This document shows, in pieces, positions 6,155 through 12,343 of a stretch of DNA of 12,343 bases. Made by a program: the position numbers and the translations under genes. The stretch lies in the NCBI GenBank assembly GCA_919901335.1, contig CAKKOZ010000088.1, forward strand, positions 21,848-34,190. The letters are read 5' to 3'. Within the stretch, counting starts at the first letter, position 1; every line of letters starts with the position of its first letter. The DNA comes from Nitrospiria bacterium. GTDB lineage: Bacteria; Nitrospirota; Nitrospiria; JACQBZ01. The notes under the pieces are model-generated. The model saw only the letters and a program-made list of their open reading frames with translations. It made no database searches and was not told the DNA's origin.

Positions 6155-7267
6155 ATGAATCGTCCATTGCGAATCCTCCAGATCAATTCCGGCGGGGGCT
6201 GGAGCGGCGGGCAGTATCAGGTGCTGCTTTTGAGCAAGGGCCTTGCCGAACGCGGCCATCATGTCGTCGTCGTAACACCGCCTCGCAGCGCACTGGCCGA
6301 GAAGGCCTCCAAAGCGGGTCTCATTGTGGAACCGGTCCCGATGCGGGGGCAATGGGATTTATCGGCGGTGCTTCGTTTGCGGGAAGTCATGAAACGGCAC
6401 CGCATTCAAATTTTAAACACGCATAAACCCAAGCCGCACACGCTGGCGTTGATGGCTGCGATGACGTCGCAGGCTCCGGTGGTAGTAGCGACGCGGCGGG
6501 TCTCCTTCCCGCTCCGGAGGCACCCTTTCCGGTGGGTCAAATGGGTCGCGGGCGTGGACAAGATCATCGCCGTGGCCAAGAGTGTCGAAGAGAGCCTGAT
6601 CCATTCCAACGTGCCGGCCGGAAAAATCGTCACGATCTACGGCGCAATCGATCTCAAGCGGTTTCGTCCGGCTTCTCCCGATCCGGCGCTTCGGAAGGAA
6701 CTCGGGATCGACGAGTCGGCCTGGGTCGTGGGCAAGGTGGCTGCCCACCGTCCCTGGAAGGGATACAGCGTTTTCTTAGAGGCGGCCTCGACGATACTGA
6801 AGGAGGAGCCCCGCGTCCGGTTCCTGGCCATCGGTGGTAAAAGCGACTATTACGATGAGACGCTGCGTCTGGCCCGGCGGTTTTCAATCGAAAAGCAGGT
6901 GATCTTCACCGGCTTCCGCGATGATGTGGAGCGGTTCTATCCGTTGATGAATGTTTCGGTGAACTGCTCAACGGCGGGAGAGGGCCTGCCCGGTGTTTTG
7001 AGGGAATCCCTGGCGATGGAGGTTCCGGTGGTGGCGACGGATGTGGGCGGCAACCGGGAGGTGGTGATGGACGGCCAAACCGGTCGGCTGGTTCCGCCCA
7101 ACGACCCGGCCACGCTGGCCCGGGCGATTTTAAGTCTTCTGCGTGATCGGGGGACGGCCCGGCGACTCGGCCGGCAGGGGCGGAGTTTGGTGGAGGAACG
7201 TTTTTCAATCGAGGCGATGGTGACCCGGACCGAGGCGCTCTATCAAAGTCTCCTGGGGGATCAATGA
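6155..7267 (+). CDS. Family 4 glycosyltransferase (GT-B fold)
   Basis: A 370-residue GT4 transferase, full length. The N-terminal domain begins RILQINSGGGWSGGQYQVLL (6-25) and carries LNTHKPKPHTLALM (87-100). The donor domain has KVAAHRPWKGYSVFLEA (194-210), FLAIGGKSDYYDETL (223-237), IFTGFRDDV (250-258), a classic E-x7-E catalytic pair in EGLPGVLRE (276-284), and PVVATDVGGNREVVMDGQTG (291-310). It is the best-preserved GT4 active site in the window and a clear paralogue of the enzyme at 987. It heads the second plus-strand unit right after a promoter and overlaps manC by four bases (ATGA), which hints at a GDP-mannose-derived donor. That substrate link is inference from position only. The mRNA may be leaderless, because the predicted start site is only about two bases upstream of the ATG. 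Confidence 0.92.
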   Translation: MNRPLRILQINSGGGWSGGQYQVLLLSKGLAERGHHVVVVTPPRSALAEKASKAGLIVEPVPMRGQWDLSAVLRLREVMKRHRIQILNTHKPKPHTLALMAAMTSQAPVVVATRRVSFPLRRHPFRWVKWVAGVDKIIAVAKSVEESLIHSNVPAGKIVTIYGAIDLKRFRPASPDPALRKELGIDESAWVVGKVAAHRPWKGYSVFLEAASTILKEEPRVRFLAIGGKSDYYDETLRLARRFSIEKQVIFTGFRDDVERFYPLMNVSVNCSTAGEGLPGVLRESLAMEVPVVATDVGGNREVVMDGQTGRLVPPNDPATLARAILSLLRDRGTARRLGRQGRSLVEERFSIEAMVTRTEALYQSLLGDQ

Positions 7268-8697
7268 ATTCATCCGGTATTTATGCCGTCATTTTGGCCG
7301 GGGGGAGCGGAAGCCGGTTCTGGCCGTTGAGCCGCGAGCTCTATCCCAAACAGCTCTTGAAGCTGATCGGCGATGAGACGATGCTCCAGCGAACCCTTCG
7401 GTGCGCCAAGATCGCGGCCCGGCAAGAAAACATCTACGTGGTGACTCATCGCCAGCAGGTTGATGCCGTTCGAATGCAGTCAAATGCCATCTTTGCTTTA
7501 CCGCCGGACCATTTCATCGCGGAGCCGCAGGCTAAGAACACCGCAGCAGCGATCGGCCTTGCGGCTGCCATCCTGGAGCGGAAGAACCCGGAAGCCGTGA
7601 TGGTCGTGATGCCGGCCGATCACGTGATTCTCAAGACCGCTCCTTTTGCCGCGGCGGTGCGGGCGGCGAGCCGTCTGGCCGCGGAAGGCTGGCTTGTAAC
7701 CTTCGGGATCAAGCCATTGAAGCCCGAGACGGGCTATGGCTATATCCGGCGGGGAGGCTTGCTGAAGAAGGGTCTGCCCGGATACCGTGTGGACCGGTTT
7801 ACTGAAAAGCCGAATCTCACGACGGCGAAGCGGTACCTGTCCGGCGGCCGGTACTACTGGAACAGCGGGATCTTCGTCTGGAAGGCCTCGGCGATCCTGG
7901 CCGCGATCAAGGAACTTCAACCCAGGTTGTACAAAGGGTTGATCGCCATACAGAATGCGATGGGAACCCCCGAAGAAGAAAAGACGATCGAAGAAGCGTA
8001 CGAGCGGCTGGATTCCGTCTCGATTGATTACGGCGTACTGGAACGGCTGCACAAAAACCTTGCGGTCCTTCCGGTGGAGATGGGCTGGAGCGATGTGGGA
8101 AGCTGGACCGCGATCGAGCAGATCAGCCGGACGGATTCGATGGGCAACGTCACGGTCGGAAACGTAGTCGATATCGGCAGCCGTAATTCGACGCTGTACG
8201 CGGACAAGCGTCTCGTGGCGACGATCGGTCTTGAGGACATGGTCGTGGTGGACACGGAGGACGCGACACTGGTCTGCCATAAAAACCGGGTGCAGGACGT
8301 CCGAAAAGTGGTCGAGATCCTCCGGAAACGAAAGGCCGAGGAACACATCGTCCATCGGACCGTGTGGCGGCCCTGGGGAAGTTTTACCGTTCTTGAGAAT
8401 GGCGACCGTTACAAGATCAAGCGGATCCTCGTCAATCCGAAGGCCCGATTATCCCTCCAACTGCATCATCGCCGCAGCGAGCACTGGGTCGTCGTGGCCG
8501 GGACGGCCCGCGTGACCTGCGGCGAGCGGGTCTACGACATCGGGGTCAATGAGAGCACTTATATTCCCATGAAGACGAAACATCGCCTTGAGAATCCCGG
8601 CACGACGCCGCTTCAGATCATCGAGGTCCAAAGCGGCGATTATCTGGGGGAGGACGATATGGTGCGGTTTCAGGACGATTACGGGCGGAAGGCCTGA
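7264..8697 (+). CDS. manC: Mannose-1-phosphate guanylyltransferase / mannose-6-phosphate isomerase, bifunctional
   Basis: A 477-residue type II PMI-GMP enzyme (AlgA/ManC/CpsB family, normal length). It makes GDP-mannose from mannose-1-phosphate and GTP, and can interconvert fructose-6-phosphate and mannose-6-phosphate. The pyrophosphorylase domain (about 1-300) carries GGSGSRFWPLSRELYPKQ (13-30), VMPADH (115-120), FTEKP (179-183), YYWNSGIF (197-204) and GWSDVGSW (274-281). The C-terminal cupin isomerase domain (about 365-475) begins RPWGSFTVLENGDRYKIKRI and holds the metal-binding QLHHRRSEHW (399-408) with a further histidine at 440 (KTKHRLEN). The start overlaps the GT4 stop (ATGA) with GGGGGA at 7255-7260 upstream. 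It is followed eight bases later by manB, the partner mutase. Assignment is secure, though whether isomerase activity is used depends on a separate manA, which is not seen here. Confidence 0.96.
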   Translation: MNSSGIYAVILAGGSGSRFWPLSRELYPKQLLKLIGDETMLQRTLRCAKIAARQENIYVVTHRQQVDAVRMQSNAIFALPPDHFIAEPQAKNTAAAIGLAAAILERKNPEAVMVVMPADHVILKTAPFAAAVRAASRLAAEGWLVTFGIKPLKPETGYGYIRRGGLLKKGLPGYRVDRFTEKPNLTTAKRYLSGGRYYWNSGIFVWKASAILAAIKELQPRLYKGLIAIQNAMGTPEEEKTIEEAYERLDSVSIDYGVLERLHKNLAVLPVEMGWSDVGSWTAIEQISRTDSMGNVTVGNVVDIGSRNSTLYADKRLVATIGLEDMVVVDTEDATLVCHKNRVQDVRKVVEILRKRKAEEHIVHRTVWRPWGSFTVLENGDRYKIKRILVNPKARLSLQLHHRRSEHWVVVAGTARVTCGERVYDIGVNESTYIPMKTKHRLENPGTTPLQIIEVQSGDYLGEDDMVRFQDDYGRKA

Positions 8698-8705
8698 GTC
8701 AAGAG

Positions 8706-10106
8706 ATGAGTATCTTCAGAGAATACGACATCCGGGGCATCGTCGGCCGGGACCTGACGCCGGACCTGGCCGAGCTGATCGGGAAGGCGTTCGGAACCAC
8801 CCTCCGGCGGAAAAACCTTCGCCGGATCGCCGTGGGGCGGGACGGACGCGAGAGCTCGCCCGTTCTGTATGACCGGCTGGTGCAGGGCATTACCTCGACC
8901 GGCATCGGCGTGACGGATGTCGGCGTCTGCCCAACGCCGCTGCTCTATTTCGCCCTGTTTCATCCGCTCGGGGCGGACCCGATTGACGGCGGCGCGATGA
9001 TTACCGCGAGCCACAACCCCGCCGAGTACAACGGGTTCAAGTTGTGCATCGGGAAAGGATCCCTTTACGGAGAGGATCTTCAGAAAATCCGGCGGCTGAT
9101 CGAGGCGCAGGATTATGAAACCGGCACGGCCCAACCGATTTTCACCGAGGGGATTATTCCTCAATACCTTGACTATCTTAAACGGCATTTCAAGTCAGTG
9201 GATGCACAGGGCATCAAAGTGGTCGTGGACAGCGGCAACGCGATGGGCGCGCTGGCCGGCCCGCAGGCTCTGAAGGCCATGGGATGCGAGGTGATTGAAC
9301 TCTACAGCGAGTTGGACAGCCGTTTCCCGAACCATCATCCGGATCCCACCGTTCCGGAGAATCTCGAAGATTTGATTGCGACTGTCCGGTCTCATCGGGC
9401 CGATCTGGGCATCGCCTATGACGGGGATGCGGATCGAATCGGCGTGGTGGATGAGCGGGGAGAAATCCTGTGGGGCGACCAATTGCTGATCCTCTTCGCA
9501 CGCGATATTCTCCGTCATCAGCCGGGGGCGATGATCCTGTCGGAGGTCAAGGCCTCCCAAACGTTCTACGACGACGTTCTAAAACGGGGTGGTCGGGCCC
9601 TGATGTGGAAGGCCGGCCATTCGCTGATCAAATCGAAAATGAAGGAGGTCGGCGCGGCGCTGGCGGGTGAGATGAGCGGCCATATCTTTTTTGCGGATCG
9701 GTATTTCGGCTATGACGACGCGATCTACGCCGGTTGCAGGCTGATCGAGATCCTGGCCGAACAACGAAAGCCGTTGTCCGGATTATTGTCGGATCTTCCG
9801 AAGACCAGTTCCACGCCCGAGATCCGCATGGACTGTCCGGACGACCGGAAATTCGCCGTCGTGCAGAAATTGAAGGAGCGGTTCGAGGGGTTGCGGTCCC
9901 ATCCCTCTTCCGACGCGTTGCCCATCCGCGATCTCATTACGCTGGACGGGGTGAGGATTGTTTTCGACGATGGATGGGGACTGGTCCGGGCCTCCAACAC
10001 CCAGCCGGCCCTGGGGTTGAGATTCGAGGCCAGAACCAAGGGGCAGATGCTCAAGATTCAGCAATTCGTCGAGATGGAACTGGCCCGCCTTTATTCCAAC
10101 CGATAG
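8706..10106 (+). CDS. manB: Phosphomannomutase / phosphoglucomutase
   Basis: A 466-residue alpha-D-phosphohexomutase of the ManB/AlgC type, full length, cytosolic. It converts mannose-6-phosphate to mannose-1-phosphate (often glucose phosphates too), feeding ManC directly and possibly RmlA through glucose-1-phosphate. All four functional loops are present: the phosphoserine loop TASHNP (100-105, S102), the magnesium site YDGDADRIG (238-246), the sugar-binding loop GEMSGH (321-326) and the phosphate-binding loop RASNTQPAL (428-436). The opening FREYDIRG is characteristic. ATG 8706 follows the manC stop by eight bases; the nearest ribosome-binding-like bases (AAGAG) are too close, so translation may be coupled to manC. 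Dual PMM/PGM specificity is usual in this branch but cannot be read from sequence alone. It ends the GDP-mannose unit; no terminator is evident before the following promoter. Confidence 0.95.
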   Translation: MSIFREYDIRGIVGRDLTPDLAELIGKAFGTTLRRKNLRRIAVGRDGRESSPVLYDRLVQGITSTGIGVTDVGVCPTPLLYFALFHPLGADPIDGGAMITASHNPAEYNGFKLCIGKGSLYGEDLQKIRRLIEAQDYETGTAQPIFTEGIIPQYLDYLKRHFKSVDAQGIKVVVDSGNAMGALAGPQALKAMGCEVIELYSELDSRFPNHHPDPTVPENLEDLIATVRSHRADLGIAYDGDADRIGVVDERGEILWGDQLLILFARDILRHQPGAMILSEVKASQTFYDDVLKRGGRALMWKAGHSLIKSKMKEVGAALAGEMSGHIFFADRYFGYDDAIYAGCRLIEILAEQRKPLSGLLSDLPKTSSTPEIRMDCPDDRKFAVVQKLKERFEGLRSHPSSDALPIRDLITLDGVRIVFDDGWGLVRASNTQPALGLRFEARTKGQMLKIQQFVEMELARLYSNR

Positions 10107-10114
10107 TAAATCGT

Positions 10115-10143
10115 TTGACTTATCGTCTGAAATTTGTTATATA
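10115..10143 (+). promoter_or_regulatory. Strong sigma-70-type promoter for the rml genes
   Basis: -35 TTGACT (10115-10120), 17-base spacer, -10 TATATA (10138-10143) with TGT just upstream as an extended -10. It lies nine bases after the manB stop in otherwise GC-rich DNA. The predicted start near 10150 leaves a leader of about 138 bases before rmlA. It resembles the promoter at 6117-6146 (both have AATTT then TGTTA before the -10 core). Confidence 0.65.
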
Positions 10144-10175
10144 AACAGGCATTTTTCGTGGGTGGATTTATCCGT

Positions 10176-10271
10176 ATGACGGTGGATGCCGACTCTATCG
10201 AGCCAACATTGAAGAATCGGCCGGACGATTGGGGAGAAAAGACGCGAGCCGATTCCAAACCCGTACAATGA
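10176..10271 (+). CDS. Possible leader peptide ORF upstream of rmlA
   Basis: ATG 10176 opens a 31-codon frame ending TGA at 10269-10271, sixteen bases before the rmlA start. The product begins MTVDADSIEP, ends TRADSKPVQ, and is hydrophilic with no membrane segment. An in-frame GTG at 10158 would lengthen it to 37 residues. A GGTGG stretch precedes the ATG, but no clear ribosome-binding site. It could be a regulatory upstream ORF, a gene fragment, or chance. It matches no family that I recognise. Confidence 0.25.
   Translation: MTVDADSIEPTLKNRPDDWGEKTRADSKPVQ
10214..10255 (+). promoter_or_regulatory. Inverted repeat in the rmlA leader
   Basis: GAATCGGC (10214-10221) and GCCGATTC (10248-10255) are exact reverse complements, making an 8-bp stem with a 26-base loop. 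It ends 20 bases before the rmlA ribosome-binding site. With no U-tract it is not a simple terminator; it may be a leader RNA structure or a protein-binding repeat. Confidence 0.35.
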
Positions 10272-10274
10272 TCC

Positions 10275-10281
10275 TAAGGAG
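10275..10281 (+). promoter_or_regulatory. rmlA: Ribosome-binding site of rmlA
   Basis: TAAGGAG lies six bases before ATG 10288. It is the most canonical Shine-Dalgarno sequence in the window and fixes the rmlA start. It contrasts with the weak or absent sites of the upstream unit, suggesting independent and efficient translation of rmlA. Confidence 0.8.
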
Positions 10282-10287
10282 AAGCAA

Positions 10288-11016
10288 ATGAAAGGAGTGA
10301 TTTTAGCCGGGGGGCTGGGCACCCGGCTGTCGCCGCTGACCAAGGTCACGAACAAGCACCTTCTTCCCGTTTATAATAAACCGATGATCTATTACCCGTT
10401 GGAGGCCTTGATCAAGGCGGGCATTGAGGACATCCTGATCGTGACCGGAGGGAACAACGCCGGCGATTTTCTGAAGCTTCTTGGAAACGGAAACGATTTC
10501 GGGTTAAAGCATTTGAATTATACCTACCAGGAGGGCGAAGGCGGAATTGCGGCGGCGTTGAGCCTGGCTGAATTTTTATGCAATGACGACAAGGTTTGTG
10601 TCATATTGGGCGACAACATTATCGAGAAAAACATCATCAAAGCCGTGCGGGATTTTGAAAAACAACCCTGCGGCGCCAAGATCATCCTCAAGGAAGTGCC
10701 GGACCCGGAACGATTCGGCGTACCGGTGTTCAAGAGCAAGCGGATCGTGAAAATCGAGGAAAAACCGAAAAAGCCAGGTTCTCATTACGCCGTGACGGGA
10801 ATCTATCTGTATGATAAGACGGTATTCGAAATCATCAAGACGGTCAAACCATCCGCTCGTGGAGAACTGGAAATCACGGACGTCAATAACGCCTATATCG
10901 AGCGCGGGGAGATGACTTGGGAGGGGCTGGAAGGTTGGTGGACGGACGCGGGCACCTTTGAATCGCTTCTGTCGGCGAACCAACTGGTGGCAAAAACAGG
11001 GGCCAATAATTTTTGA
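10288..11016 (+). CDS. rmlA: Glucose-1-phosphate thymidylyltransferase (short form)
   Basis: RmlA/RfbA condenses glucose-1-phosphate with dTTP to dTDP-glucose, the first step of dTDP-L-rhamnose synthesis. The 242-residue protein belongs to the short type; the enterobacterial enzyme has about 290 residues. The nucleotide-binding signature is GGLGTRLSPLT (8-18) followed by NKHLLPVYNKPMIYYPLEAL (22-41). The catalytic aspartate sits in VILGDN (105-110, D109). Substrate residues appear in IEEKPKKPGS (156-165), RGELEITDVN (191-200) and WWTDAGT (217-223). Histidine at 24 replaces the Q/P usual in the long form. It has its own promoter and a strong ribosome-binding site. The sampled part of the gene (10441-10860) is about 49% G+C, well below the manB samples. 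The Rml context makes the dTTP-specific role much more likely than a UTP or CTP role. Confidence 0.92.
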   Translation: MKGVILAGGLGTRLSPLTKVTNKHLLPVYNKPMIYYPLEALIKAGIEDILIVTGGNNAGDFLKLLGNGNDFGLKHLNYTYQEGEGGIAAALSLAEFLCNDDKVCVILGDNIIEKNIIKAVRDFEKQPCGAKIILKEVPDPERFGVPVFKSKRIVKIEEKPKKPGSHYAVTGIYLYDKTVFEIIKTVKPSARGELEITDVNNAYIERGEMTWEGLEGWWTDAGTFESLLSANQLVAKTGANNF

Positions 11017-11021
11017 GGAAG
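11015..11021 (+). promoter_or_regulatory. rmlC: Ribosome-binding site of rmlC
   Basis: GAGGAAG overlaps the last two bases of the rmlA stop codon and sits seven bases before ATG 11029, fixing that start and placing rmlC in the same transcript. Confidence 0.7.
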
Positions 11022-11028
11022 CGGTAGA

Positions 11029-11595
11029 ATGGCTTTTCGCTTTGAGCGGCTTTCGATCCCGGATGTCATCCTGATTGAGTCTAAGGTTCATCGGGATGAG
11101 CGGGGGTTTTTCATGGAGGCCTATAAACAGTCGGCGTTTGCTGCGGCGGGTATTCCACAGCGGTTTGTCCAGGACAATCACTCCCGATCGACGCGCGCGG
11201 TCTTAAGGGGACTTCATTACCAGAGAAATCCCATGGCGCAGGGAAAGTTGGTCCGTGTGCTGGAGGGCGAGATATTTGATGTCGCGGTCGATCTGCGAAA
11301 AGGGTCTCCGACCTACGGCCGATGGGCGGGGATGACGCTCTCATCCGGGAATCAACGGATGCTCTATGTGCCGGATGGATTCGCCCATGGTTTCTGTGTG
11401 CTCAGCGAGACGGCCGACGTGCTGTATAAAGTGACGCGGGAATATTCCGCCGGGCACGATGCCGGGATCCTCTGGAACGATCCGGACATCGCGATTGCCT
11501 GGCCGATCCGTGACCCGATCGTTTCAAAAAAAGACGCGGACCATCCGCGACTGAAAGAAACAGACACCGGCTTTGTTTATCAGGAGACAAAATGA
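11029..11595 (+). CDS. rmlC: dTDP-4-dehydrorhamnose 3,5-epimerase
   Basis: RmlC epimerises dTDP-4-keto-6-deoxyglucose at C3 and C5, the third step towards dTDP-L-rhamnose. The 188-residue cupin protein has the family length. The signature RGLHYQ (60-65) carries the catalytic base H63, and the conserved tyrosine lies in VLYKVTREY (Y133). Other family segments are DERGFFMEAY (23-32), KLVRVLEGEIFDVAVDLR (73-90), YVPDGFAHGF (113-122) and the C-terminal SKKDADHPRL (166-175). It follows rmlA by 12 bases and overlaps rmlB in an ATGA, so the three are surely one operon. The gene order A-C-B differs from the classical enterobacterial B-D-A-C. All expected active-site residues are in place. Confidence 0.95.
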   Translation: MAFRFERLSIPDVILIESKVHRDERGFFMEAYKQSAFAAAGIPQRFVQDNHSRSTRAVLRGLHYQRNPMAQGKLVRVLEGEIFDVAVDLRKGSPTYGRWAGMTLSSGNQRMLYVPDGFAHGFCVLSETADVLYKVTREYSAGHDAGILWNDPDIAIAWPIRDPIVSKKDADHPRLKETDTGFVYQETK

Positions 11596-12343
11596 AATTA
11601 CTCGTCACCGGTGGCGCCGGTTTCATCGGCAGCAACTTCATCCGGCAGATGATCCGGGAGCATCCGGATTATCCGATCATCAATCTGGACAAGCTTACCT
11701 ATGCCGGGAATCCCGACAACCTGAGGGATGTCGAAGGCCATCCGAACTACCGCTTCGTGCGGGGCGACATTTGTAATCCGGCCGCGGTGGAGCCCTTGGC
11801 CCGGGAGGTCGACGTCATCATCAATTTCGCAGCCGAGACGCATGTGGATCGTTCGATCCTGGAGCCGGGCGGTTTTATTCAGACGGATGTCTACGGGACC
11901 TATGTGCTTTTGGAGGCCGCGCGACGGAATAACCACAAAAGGTATATCCAGATCAGCACGGACGAGGTGTACGGGAGCATTGAGAACGGCGCGTTCACGG
12001 AGGACTCGCCTCTGCGTCCGAACAGCCCCTATGCGGCGTCCAAGGCCGCGGGGGATCTGCTGGTTCAGTCGTATGTCCGGACCTACGGATTCCCGGCCGT
12101 CATCACCCGCAGCTCGAATAATTTCGGTCCGTATCAATATCCGGAAAAGGTTGTTCCGTTGTTCATTACGAACGCCATTGAGAATAAGCCGCTGCCGCTT
12201 TACGGGGACGGCATGAACATCCGGGATTGGATTTACGTGTTGGATAATTGTTCCGCCCTTGATCTGATTTTGCACCGCGGGGAGTTGGGTCAGGTCTACA
12301 ACATCGGAGGCGGAAACGAGCGGACGAATATCGAGCTGACCCG
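11592..12343 (+). CDS. rmlB: dTDP-glucose 4,6-dehydratase, 3' end beyond the window
   Basis: RmlB converts dTDP-glucose to dTDP-4-keto-6-deoxyglucose, using bound NAD, as an extended short-chain dehydrogenase. The window shows 250 residues of an expected 330-350, with no stop before the edge. Visible signatures: the NAD-binding GGAGFIGS (7-14), NLDKLTYAGN (31-40), FAAETHVDRSI (79-89), the catalytic TDEVYG (123-128; Thr, Asp and Glu of the dehydratase), and the Y-x3-K pair in YAASKAAGDLL (Y147, K151). RSSNNFGPYQYPEKVVPLFI (173-192) and YGDGMNIRDWIYVLDNC (204-220) are also typical of RmlB and argue against a UDP-GlcNAc or GDP-mannose dehydratase. ATG 11592 overlaps the rmlC stop, with AGGAG at 11582-11586 as ribosome-binding site. 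rmlD is expected downstream. Confidence 0.95.
   Translation, partial: MKLLVTGGAGFIGSNFIRQMIREHPDYPIINLDKLTYAGNPDNLRDVEGHPNYRFVRGDICNPAAVEPLAREVDVIINFAAETHVDRSILEPGGFIQTDVYGTYVLLEAARRNNHKRYIQISTDEVYGSIENGAFTEDSPLRPNSPYAASKAAGDLLVQSYVRTYGFPAVITRSSNNFGPYQYPEKVVPLFITNAIENKPLPLYGDGMNIRDWIYVLDNCSALDLILHRGELGQVYNIGGGNERTNIELT

Noticed and set aside
7498..8355. 285-codon minus-strand open frame opposite manC
   Set aside because: manC on the plus strand is unambiguous; the antisense product is rich in R, D and H with no domain.
10101..10125. CGATA...TATCG inverted repeat around the rml -35 element as an operator
   Set aside because: Only five matching bases per arm, partly within the manB stop region; too short to claim a binding site.
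11598..12275. 225-codon minus-strand open frame opposite rmlB
   Set aside because: rmlB on the plus strand carries every dehydratase motif; the antisense frame is a shadow.
1..12343. Defence system, prophage, CRISPR or transposon
   Set aside because: No repeat-spacer array, transposase, integrase, nuclease or phage structural gene is visible; all sizeable genes fit a glycan biosynthesis locus.

Overview
This is a surface-polysaccharide / lipopolysaccharide (LPS) biosynthesis locus from a GC-rich Gram-negative bacterium. The Gram-negative call rests on a family-9 heptosyltransferase-type gene, a WaaP-like LPS core kinase, and complete GDP-mannose and near-complete dTDP-rhamnose pathways. Gene density, four-base ATGA/GTGA overlaps and protein style fit Nitrospirota or a neighbouring group (Methylomirabilota, Desulfobacterota). 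That placement is an impression, not a proof. No tRNA, rRNA, CRISPR array, insertion sequence or transposase gene is visible.

Layout. (1) Positions 1-4373, plus strand: a tightly coupled run of a 5'-truncated GT9 heptosyltransferase, a GT4 glycosyltransferase, a shrunken GT4 remnant that keeps its reading frame, another GT4, then a class I SAM methyltransferase. (2) Positions 4363-6045, minus strand: two kinases, a WaaP/Kdo-kinase-like protein and a YegS/diacylglycerol-kinase-like lipid kinase. They are six bases apart and converge on the methyltransferase. (3) Positions 6046-6154: a short divergent intergenic region with a good plus-strand promoter lying almost on the next start codon. (4) Positions 6155-10106, plus strand: GT4, manC and manB, a GDP-mannose supply unit. 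(5) Positions 10107-10287: a strong-looking promoter and a ~138-base leader holding a hairpin and a possible 31-codon ORF. (6) Positions 10288-12343: rmlA, rmlC and rmlB (rmlB runs off the window), making dTDP-L-rhamnose precursors. rmlD is not in the window and would be expected next.

How the genes work together (inference): manB and manC turn mannose-6-phosphate into GDP-mannose. rmlA, rmlB and rmlC (with an unseen rmlD) turn glucose-1-phosphate into dTDP-rhamnose. The GT9 and GT4 enzymes would build a core or O-chain from ADP-heptose and such nucleotide sugars. The methyltransferase may modify or cap the glycan, and the two kinases may phosphorylate core sugar and lipid.

No wholly new system is evident. 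The features most worth a second look are the internally deleted GT4 gene (2130-2576), a sharply AT-rich patch inside a GT4 gene (1671-1750), a palindrome at the 3' end of another (3687-3705), the paired LPS/lipid kinases, and two similar promoters, one apparently giving a leaderless mRNA and the other a long structured leader.
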